Below are positions 42,364 through 49,334 of a stretch of DNA of 49,334 nt, one piece after another. The stretch comes from Pseudomonas sp. H3(2019) (lineage in GTDB: Bacteria > Pseudomonadota > Gammaproteobacteria > Pseudomonadales > Pseudomonadaceae). The DNA lies in contig NZ_VMSG01000037.1 in assembly GCF_007713465.1 (NCBI RefSeq), forward strand, positions 1 to 49,334, in the 5' to 3' direction. A program made the position numbers and the translations under genes. The notes under the pieces are model-generated. The model searched no databases, was not told the DNA's origin, and saw only the letters and a program-made list of their open reading frames with translations. How positions within the stretch are numbered: position 1 is the stretch's first letter; each line of letters starts with the position of its first letter.

Positions 42364-45300
42364 ATGAGCATGGACAATCAAGGAAAACTCGAGATCAACG
42401 CCCCAACCCTCCCCAAAGGCGGCGGCGCCATCCAAAGCATCGGCAAAGGGTGGGGCGCGGTGGGCACCAGCGGTGCGGCATCGCTGGAATTGCCCTTGCC
42501 GATCTCCCGCGGGCGCGGCTATGCCCCGGCACTGGGGCTGAGCTGCAGCAGCGATGTGGGCAACAGCCCGTTCGGGATTGGCTGGCGGATGACGGTCAAT
42601 GCCATCACCCTGCGCACCACCAAGGGCGTGCCGACCTACGACGGCAGCGACCAGGTGGTGGGGCCTGGCGGTGACGTGTGGATGCCCGAGCGCGCTGAAA
42701 GCGATGGCTCGCTGATTTCCAGAAAAGCAGATACCTACAATACAGTGCCACTGGGAAGCGAGCACAAGGTGGTGCGTCACTGGCCGCGGGTCGAGGGCGA
42801 GTTTTCGCTGATCGAGCATTGGTCCACCACAACTGACACAGCGGGGTTTTGGCTGATTCACGGGGCCGATGGCAGCCTGCATGTGTATGGCAAAACCGCG
42901 GACTCGCGCCGGGCCGATCCGGTCAATCCACAGCATGTCGGTGTCTGGATGATCGACGAAAGCCTCAACACCCGAGGCGAGCATATTGTCTACGAATACA
43001 AGGCCGAAGTGGATGCCCCCGTGCCACCGCAATTGCGCGACTACCGCGCGCAGCGCTACCTCAAACGCGTGTGCTATGGCAATGCAAAGGACCATCCGCA
43101 CCTGTACGCCTGGGTTGCCGACAGCTGGAAAAAGGAGCAGTGGCACTTTCACCTGGTGTTTGATTATGGCGGGCGCAGTACGGATCTTGAGACCGCGCCC
43201 ACCTTTGATGAACCGCCGACGTGGCCCGAGCGCTGCGACCCGTTCTGGAACTACAGCTACGGTTTCGAACTGGGCACTCGCCGTCTGTGCCGGCAAGTGC
43301 TGATGTTCCATCACTTCCCCAAAGAACTAGGGGATACACCCGTACTGGTTCAGCGCCTGTTGCTGGAGCACCGGCCCAGCCCACTGGGCTACAACCACCT
43401 GACGGCCGCTCACGTCCAGGCCTATGACAGCCTGGGCCAGGTCGAGAGCCGGCCGCCGATGGAGTTCCACTACAACGCGTTCGAGCTCGACCCGCAGCAT
43501 CAGGGCTACACGCAGTTTCCGGACATGCCAGGGCTCAACGATGGTCAGCTTTACCAGATGGTGGATCTGTATGGCGAAGGCATGCCGGGCGTGCTGTGTC
43601 GTTATGACAAGGCCTGGTACTACCGCGAGCCGTTACGTGGCGAAAACGGCGGCGACGAGATCCGCTACAGCGACTGGAAACGACTGGAGCACATTCCGGT
43701 GGCCGACAGCAGCAAGCCGTTCCATCAGTCGCTCACCGATCTGACCGGCGATGGCAAGCTGGACTGGGTGATTGCCCGACCGGGAATGAGCGGTTTTTTC
43801 ACCCTCGACCCGGATCGCAACTGGTCCAGCTTCGTGACATTCGATGCTTTCCCCAGCGAGTTCTTCCACCCCCTGTCGCGCATGGCCGACCTGGTCGGTG
43901 ACGGCCTGAGCGACATGGCGCTGATCGGCACCCGCAGCGTGCGCCTGTACGCCAACCGTCGCGCGGCAGGGTTCGCCGACGGTATCGATGTGCCTCGCCT
44001 GGATAAACCGGTGGGGGAGGCTGAAGATGACCTGCCGCTGCTGAGCAACACGCCGACCGAACTGGTGGCCTTCGCCGATGTGCTCGGCAGCGGGCAGCAG
44101 CATCTGGTGCGCATCCGTCACAACGAAGTCAAATGCTGGCCGAACCTGGGCCGTGGGCGTTTCGGCAGGGGCTTTGTACTGTGTACTTTGCCGTTTGATT
44201 ACGCCGAGTTCAATGCCTCACAGGTGCTGCTGGCCGATCTCGACGGCTCGGGCGCAGCCGATCTGATTTATCTGGAGCCTGATCGCCTGCGGGTGTTCAT
44301 GAACCATGCCGGTAATGGTTACGAGCAGAAATCCGTCTATCTGCCCTGGCCCGAAGGTGTGCGCTACGACCGGCTCTGCCAGGTCAGCACTGCCGACCTG
44401 CAAGGATTGGGTTGCTCCAGCCTGATTGTGACAGTGCCGCACATGGAACCACGGCATTGGCGCTACGATTTCGTCAAGGCCAAGCCCTACCTGGTGAGCG
44501 GAACCTGCAACAACATGGGCGCCAGCAGCAGCGTGAGCTACCGCAGCTCGGCGCAGGAGTGGCTGGATGAAAAGCAGGAGCAGCACAATGCCGGAGTGGA
44601 GAACCCTATCTCCCAACTACCGTTTGCCATGCACCTGGTGAGCCAGCAAACCCAGCTCGATGAGATCACCGGCAACCGACTGACCCAGGGTTTCAAATAC
44701 CGAGGCGGTTATTACGATCGCTTTGAGCGAGAGTTCCGGGGCTTTCGCCTGCTGATGCAGAACGACACCGAAGCTACGCCTGCTGAACGCGCAGCTGCCG
44801 GTTTTACCGCGCCGATCCTGAGCAAGACCTGGTTTCATACGGGTGAGTCCATCGACCCGTCTACGGACGGTTATTACGCACTCGACGGGTCGGCTATTGC
44901 TCTGAAACTCACGCTGTTGCAGAACTACCACTTCAACGACCGCGCATCGCAACCCTTCACTGCGCCTGACGAAGACACCGCCCGCGAAATTGCCCGTAGC
45001 CTGAGTGGCCGGGTAATGCGCTCGGAGGTTTACGCGGCGGACGACGCCCCGGCCACCGCCGTGCCTTACGTCGTACAAGAGAACCGCTATCTGGTGCGGG
45101 TGCTGCACCCCAAAGGCGCGTATCAGCCCTACGCGGTGCTTCAGCCCATGGATCTGGAAGCGATCGGTTACCACTATGAGCCGCAAGTCGCTGATGACCC
45201 GTTGTGCCAGCACACTCTCAACCTTGAGTGGGATGAATATGGCAACGTTGTCCATGGGATCACCGTGCACTATGCCCGACGCAGCACGGTCAACGACACG

Positions 45301-46980
45301 CCGCCCTTCAGTGACGAATATCAGAAAACCTGGTGGAAGGACGCCCATGACGCTGCTCAGCAATGTTGGTACCTGACGCAGACCAAGGCGTTGCACATCC
45401 ATTTGCCTGATCCCAAGGCTTGGCGCCTAGGCCTGCCTTACCAGCAGCGCAGCAATGCGCTGGTTCTGGACAAGACCGCACTGAGCCCCGGCACGATCAA
45501 CCATGAACACTTCCTTGAACTGAGCAAGGACGATGGCGCGTGGGCGAAACAATCGATGCTGACCGGTTTGTCTATGCAGTGCTACATGAACCCTGAGAAC
45601 GGTCAAACCCTGGCGCCAGGAAAAGCGACCTTTGAAGGGTTGCCCGCCCATGTGGAAACGGCTGAACTGGATGCAGTCGCCCTGAGCGCTTACGACAAGC
45701 TGAAGGACGAGCAGGGCACTATGCCGTTCAACCTGAAAGAGAAACTCGAATCGCCCAGCGTCGGTTACCACATCATGGAACTGTTCTTGCCCGAGGTGAA
45801 AAAGGAATCGGTTGCGGACCCGGAGGACGCGAAAAACTACTTGTGGTCGGTGCACCGGGGTTTCCCCACCTACCATAAACAGGCCGGATTTTATAACGTC
45901 GAAACGTACAAGGAGACCCAAAGCCACGGCGAAACCCGGCTGACCTACGACGAGTACTGGTGCCTGACCACCGCCGTCACCTTGCCGGACGGCTGCACCA
46001 CCCGCAGTCTCGACATCGACTATCGGTCCTTCCTGCCGGCGACCATCGAGGACGCCAATCGTAATATTCAGGAAGGCCTTTACAGCGCGCTCGGTGAACT
46101 GCTGGTGACCAGTTTCTACGGCACAGAACTGGGAAAACCGGTCGGCTTCCACTCCTTGCGCCTCTACTTGCCACCGGACGACCGCGACCCCGCTATCGCC
46201 ATCGCCGACCCGAAAACCGCCATCGGCAATTTCGCCAGCGCCAGTTTCTGGGACACCTTCAGTTGGATGGGCCGGATCTCCCGGGCATCACCGCCGTCCC
46301 CTGAATGGCTGGCCTGGGCCAGAACCGAAGGTTTTGTGCTGCCTAGCGGGCATATCTGCGAAAGGGCCCGGCAGCACCTTGAGGGGCTGGAAAACCTCGA
46401 CTCGAACGAGCAGATCCTGAAGGTGCAAATCGATGCGGCACACCGCGAGCCGGTGTACGCCGTCACCCTGTTGGCCGACCGCTACCCCGGCGATGCAGAG
46501 ATGCAAGTGCGGGTGAGCATCGCCTGCCTGGACGGTTTCGGTCGGACGCTGCAAACCAAGCAGGAGGTCGAGCCGGGCAAGGCCTGGCGGGTCGATGAAA
46601 ACGGTGAGTTGGTTCTCAAGCCCGACGGTACGCCGGAAGAAGCCGAGGTACCGCGACGCTGGCGGGTCAGTGAACCGGTCGAGTACAACAACAAGGGCGA
46701 GAAAGTGCGGATCTACCGACCGTACTTCGCCGATCAGCCGCGTTATATCAACGATCGGTCGATGCGCCAACACGCTTATCACGACCAGCAGTTCTACGAC
46801 GCGGCAGGCCGTCCGACCGAGACCGTCCTGGCGAAAAAAATGCGGCAAGGCAACCCGCCGCAGGAAAAACCGTTACGACGTGAGCAGCAGTACCGCACCT
46901 GGTACAACATCGCCTTCGATGAGAACGATCTGTTCGAGCCGCCATTTGAACCGCGACGAAATACCAGGACGCTCCATTGA
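42364..46980 (+). CDS. Tc toxin TcB subunit (TcaC/SpvB-like)
   Basis: 1538 residues. An SpvB N-terminal domain (~10-300: 'PTLPKGGGAIQSIGKGWGAVGTSGAASLELPLPISRGRGYAP') is followed by FG-GAP-like blades forming the propeller that docks on TcA ('DLTGDGKLDWVIARPG' ~461, 'LVGDGLSDMALIG' ~512, 'LDGSGAADLIYLEPDRLRVF' ~625). TcdB middle-N (~720-800) and middle-C (~860-960) domains and RHS-type repeats then form half of the cocoon. Cytoplasmic assembly with no signal peptide. I prefer ATG 42364; GTG 42352 and ATG 42370 are alternatives. The stop overlaps the TcC start by four bases. Confidence 0.95.
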   Translation: MSMDNQGKLEINAPTLPKGGGAIQSIGKGWGAVGTSGAASLELPLPISRGRGYAPALGLSCSSDVGNSPFGIGWRMTVNAITLRTTKGVPTYDGSDQVVGPGGDVWMPERAESDGSLISRKADTYNTVPLGSEHKVVRHWPRVEGEFSLIEHWSTTTDTAGFWLIHGADGSLHVYGKTADSRRADPVNPQHVGVWMIDESLNTRGEHIVYEYKAEVDAPVPPQLRDYRAQRYLKRVCYGNAKDHPHLYAWVADSWKKEQWHFHLVFDYGGRSTDLETAPTFDEPPTWPERCDPFWNYSYGFELGTRRLCRQVLMFHHFPKELGDTPVLVQRLLLEHRPSPLGYNHLTAAHVQAYDSLGQVESRPPMEFHYNAFELDPQHQGYTQFPDMPGLNDGQLYQMVDLYGEGMPGVLCRYDKAWYYREPLRGENGGDEIRYSDWKRLEHIPVADSSKPFHQSLTDLTGDGKLDWVIARPGMSGFFTLDPDRNWSSFVTFDAFPSEFFHPLSRMADLVGDGLSDMALIGTRSVRLYANRRAAGFADGIDVPRLDKPVGEAEDDLPLLSNTPTELVAFADVLGSGQQHLVRIRHNEVKCWPNLGRGRFGRGFVLCTLPFDYAEFNASQVLLADLDGSGAADLIYLEPDRLRVFMNHAGNGYEQKSVYLPWPEGVRYDRLCQVSTADLQGLGCSSLIVTVPHMEPRHWRYDFVKAKPYLVSGTCNNMGASSSVSYRSSAQEWLDEKQEQHNAGVENPISQLPFAMHLVSQQTQLDEITGNRLTQGFKYRGGYYDRFEREFRGFRLLMQNDTEATPAERAAAGFTAPILSKTWFHTGESIDPSTDGYYALDGSAIALKLTLLQNYHFNDRASQPFTAPDEDTAREIARSLSGRVMRSEVYAADDAPATAVPYVVQENRYLVRVLHPKGAYQPYAVLQPMDLEAIGYHYEPQVADDPLCQHTLNLEWDEYGNVVHGITVHYARRSTVNDTPPFSDEYQKTWWKDAHDAAQQCWYLTQTKALHIHLPDPKAWRLGLPYQQRSNALVLDKTALSPGTINHEHFLELSKDDGAWAKQSMLTGLSMQCYMNPENGQTLAPGKATFEGLPAHVETAELDAVALSAYDKLKDEQGTMPFNLKEKLESPSVGYHIMELFLPEVKKESVADPEDAKNYLWSVHRGFPTYHKQAGFYNVETYKETQSHGETRLTYDEYWCLTTAVTLPDGCTTRSLDIDYRSFLPATIEDANRNIQEGLYSALGELLVTSFYGTELGKPVGFHSLRLYLPPDDRDPAIAIADPKTAIGNFASASFWDTFSWMGRISRASPPSPEWLAWARTEGFVLPSGHICERARQHLEGLENLDSNEQILKVQIDAAHREPVYAVTLLADRYPGDAEMQVRVSIACLDGFGRTLQTKQEVEPGKAWRVDENGELVLKPDGTPEEAEVPRRWRVSEPVEYNNKGEKVRIYRPYFADQPRYINDRSMRQHAYHDQQFYDAAGRPTETVLAKKMRQGNPPQEKPLRREQQYRTWYNIAFDENDLFEPPFEPRRNTRTLH

Positions 46981-49328
46981 ATACTGACATTCATTCACAG
47001 ACCCCACAGCTGGCGGTCATTGACAGCCGTGGCTTGCCAGTGCGCCAGATTGCGTACTGGCGGCAGGATGTCAGCGAGCTTATCGCTGAGGCGCGGATCA
47101 CCACCCAGCAGCATGACGCCGCCGGGCGGGTGGTGACACAGCGCGATCCGCGGTTTCTGGCACCCACGGAGCGACCGAACCTGACCACGATTTACAGCCT
47201 GTCCGGCGCGGCGTTGTTCACTGACAGTATCGATGCCGGTTGGCGTCTGGGGTTGCCGGGCGAGGCCGGGCAGGTGCAGGAACATTGGGATAGCCGAGGC
47301 AGTCATTGGGAGAGCGAGTACGACGAACAGAGGCGGCTGAGCGCGATCCATGAGCACACTGAAGATTCGGACTGGCGAACCATCGAGCGCCTGACTTACG
47401 CCGACAATGCTGCTGAATTTGCCGAGCGCAACCAGTGCGGACGATTGATTCGTCATGATGATCCGGCGGGTGTCGTGTGGTTCGAACAGCAGGCCCTGAG
47501 CGGTGGCTTGATTCGCCAAACCCGGCGTTTTCTGCCTGATCAGGCGGACCAATTCGCCGACTGGCCCGCAGCGGAGAATGAGCGCGACCCTCTGCTGCAA
47601 CCCGGCGCGGGGTACACCACCGAGAATCGCTACAATCCGTTGGGCGGGGTGCTCGTGCAGACCGACGCCGGTGGTCACGAGCAACACTTCAATCTCGACC
47701 GCGCCGGGCAACTGCAACGCATTGACCTGACCCTCAAAGGGCAGGCATTGCAACCGTTACTTAAAGCGACCGACTACAACGCCGAAGGCCAGTTACTGAC
47801 CCAGATCACCGGCAACGACGTTACCAGCACCGCTACCTATGAGGCGTCGACTGGCCGGCTGGGACGTTTAACCGCCACTACGTCGAAACGCGAGCGGCTA
47901 CAGGAGCTGAGTTATGAGTACGACCCAGTGGGCAACATTGTCCGGCTCGTGGACCACACTCAACCCGTCAGCTTTTTTGCCAACCAGCGGGTAGCACCAG
48001 AAACCACCTACACCTACGACAGCCTCTACCAACTCACCTGCGCCAAGGGCCGTGAAACGGCCGGTGCCGGACAGAGCGCGAGCTTGCCGGAGCTGATCAT
48101 CCCCAGCCCCATCGATCCCCAGAGATTGCTCAACTACACCGAGTATTACGAGTACGATGCGGGTGGTAACCGAACCGAATTGCGCCATGAGAGCGACAAA
48201 AATCCATTCACCCGCACTATGCGTGTCGACCCGAAAAGCAACCGCGCCTTGCCATGGAACGAAGGTGAAGACGAGCCGGACTTCAAGGGCCAGTTCGACC
48301 CAAATGGCAACCTGCAACGCCTGGTTCCCGGTGCCCGGCCGATGATGTGGGATGCGCGCAATCAGTTGCAAAGCCTGACCACCGTTAGCCGATCGTCAGT
48401 CGCCAATGACGGTGAGTGCTATCGCTATAACGCTGCCGGTGAGCGGGTCGTCAAACTCAGTACCCAACAGGCTCGCACCGTCACCCACCAACGTGCCGTC
48501 CATTACTTGCCCGGACTTGAAGAGCGCACCATCGACGACGGTGAAAAACTTCAAGTCATTTGCATTTCACTGGCTCGTGGCAGCGTGCGCTGCCTGCATT
48601 GGGTCAAGGTCAAGCCGAATGGCGTCGAGGCTGATCAACTGCGTTACACCCTTGACGATCACCTGGGTTCCAGCAGCCTGGAAGTAGACAAATACGCCGC
48701 CATCATCAGTCACGAGGGCTACTACCCCTTTGGCGGCACCGCTTGGTGGGCTGCCCGCTCGCAGGTCGATGCCGATTACAAGACCATTCGCTATTCGGGC
48801 AAGGAACAGGATGCCAGTGGGCTTTATTACTATGGGTTCCGGTATTACGCGCCGTGGTGGGGGCGGTGGGTTAATCCGGATCCGGCCGGCGCCAGTGATG
48901 GTATGAATCTGTATGGATTCTGTGCAAACAACCCCATCAGCAGGATCGATCCTGATGGGCGTATGTGGCAGGAGCACTACGACCCTGTGCTGGATACCTT
49001 ACTTAGGCAGTTTGTGAAGGATGAGCCGGACTTGAGAGCCGAATATGGTCTGGCACCGATTCCTCCTGCGCGCTCTGAGCACGACGATGAAAGCGAGTCG
49101 ATGGACTATCAAGACTCACCCGCATCGTCACAAGGTAATGACTCGCCGGGTGAATCCAGTCCAGGTTCTGATGCCAGCCCCGCCAGTCCACCTTCCCCGA
49201 CGTTGGATCAAAATACCGTTATCGAGATACTGAATGCGGACCCCTATCAACCCGTTCACTACTGGAAGGATGCGAACTTACTGAACGAGCCCCATGAAAG
49301 ACAGGACACCGTTTCCCCCTTACGATAA
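46977..49328 (+). CDS. Tc toxin TcC subunit (TccC-like RHS protein) with short acidic C-terminus
   Basis: 783 residues. TTG start overlaps the TcB stop (TTGA), with AGGA seven bases upstream; the N-terminus 'TPQLAVIDSRGLPVRQIAYWR' is typical of TccC. YD/RHS repeats ('YEYDPVGNIVRLVD', 'YEYDAGGNRTELRHE', 'YRYNAAGERVVKL') lead to the RHS core ending 'YYGFRYYAPWWGRWVNPDPAG...RIDPDGRMW' near residue 664, the self-cleavage region. The remaining ~119 residues should be the toxic payload. They are Ser/Pro/Asp/Glu-rich (about 24 acidic against 7 basic) and match no effector I recognise; Photorhabdus payloads are ~280 residues and basic. Confidence 0.93.
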   Translation: MNTDIHSQTPQLAVIDSRGLPVRQIAYWRQDVSELIAEARITTQQHDAAGRVVTQRDPRFLAPTERPNLTTIYSLSGAALFTDSIDAGWRLGLPGEAGQVQEHWDSRGSHWESEYDEQRRLSAIHEHTEDSDWRTIERLTYADNAAEFAERNQCGRLIRHDDPAGVVWFEQQALSGGLIRQTRRFLPDQADQFADWPAAENERDPLLQPGAGYTTENRYNPLGGVLVQTDAGGHEQHFNLDRAGQLQRIDLTLKGQALQPLLKATDYNAEGQLLTQITGNDVTSTATYEASTGRLGRLTATTSKRERLQELSYEYDPVGNIVRLVDHTQPVSFFANQRVAPETTYTYDSLYQLTCAKGRETAGAGQSASLPELIIPSPIDPQRLLNYTEYYEYDAGGNRTELRHESDKNPFTRTMRVDPKSNRALPWNEGEDEPDFKGQFDPNGNLQRLVPGARPMMWDARNQLQSLTTVSRSSVANDGECYRYNAAGERVVKLSTQQARTVTHQRAVHYLPGLEERTIDDGEKLQVICISLARGSVRCLHWVKVKPNGVEADQLRYTLDDHLGSSSLEVDKYAAIISHEGYYPFGGTAWWAARSQVDADYKTIRYSGKEQDASGLYYYGFRYYAPWWGRWVNPDPAGASDGMNLYGFCANNPISRIDPDGRMWQEHYDPVLDTLLRQFVKDEPDLRAEYGLAPIPPARSEHDDESESMDYQDSPASSQGNDSPGESSPGSDASPASPPSPTLDQNTVIEILNADPYQPVHYWKDANLLNEPHERQDTVSPLR

Positions 49329-49334
49329 GGGATA

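Noticed and set aside
42304..43314. 336-codon open frame on the minus strand at the start of TcB
   Set aside because: Antisense to the SpvB domain, which is clearly the coding strand.

Overview
The window looks like a chromosomal segment of a Pseudomonas of the fluorescens group. The evidence is high GC content, Pseudomonas-type gene neighbourhoods (cysZ/trxB, folM-folE-folX, a short LOV protein beside a class II LitR-like regulator), and several copies of an intergenic palindrome of the GATCGTTCCCACGC type. No rRNA, tRNA, CRISPR array or insertion sequence was recognised.

Layout. 1-983: 3' end of a gene made of near-identical 95-residue Ig-like repeats. 1197-3230: divergent cysZ and trxB. 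3395-5759: leftward group hopJ-like, DUF1244, folX, folE, folM (tetrahydromonapterin branch). 5844-9330: a light-response neighbourhood with an ABM-domain membrane protein, a MerR/LitR-type regulator lacking the B12-binding histidine, a PilZ-like protein, a short LOV photoreceptor and a flavodoxin. 9522-10651: an internally deleted class II aldolase remnant overlapping an alpha/beta hydrolase. 10781-16879: Fur box, FecI-type sigma factor, FecR, a lipoprotein 5'-nucleotidase and a TonB-dependent receptor. 16940-20063: AraC regulator and EamA exporter, DUF2165 protein, small Ig-like protein. 20112-27216: 2-hydroxyacid dehydrogenase, LysR regulator, and a four-gene AaeXAB/NodT-like efflux operon. 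27341-29894: small accessory and household genes. 30144-49328: a Tc (ABC) insecticidal-type toxin locus.

The Tc locus is the main feature. Going left from a 310-bp divergent promoter region are a TcaA-like subunit with a C-terminal Ig-like extension of about 700 residues, a TcaB-like subunit, a jelly-roll/lectin-like small protein and an Ig-like accessory protein. Going right are TcB (SpvB/TcaC-like) and TcC (TccC-like RHS), which overlap by four bases. By family knowledge, TcA forms the receptor-binding translocation pore and TcB-TcC form the cocoon that holds the cleaved toxic C-terminus of TcC. Here that C-terminus is unusually short and strongly acidic.

The most interesting new signal is regulatory. 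A 20-bp dyad of lux/las-box form (CT-N12-AG, core CTGT[C/T]AG-N3-[C/T]TGACAG) occurs once upstream of TcaA, once upstream of TcB, and once, as a perfect palindrome, upstream of the lone Ig-like gene at 19662. Each is centred about 90-100 bp before the start codon. This suggests a shared, probably LuxR-family regulon joining the toxin to an unlinked small Ig-like protein.
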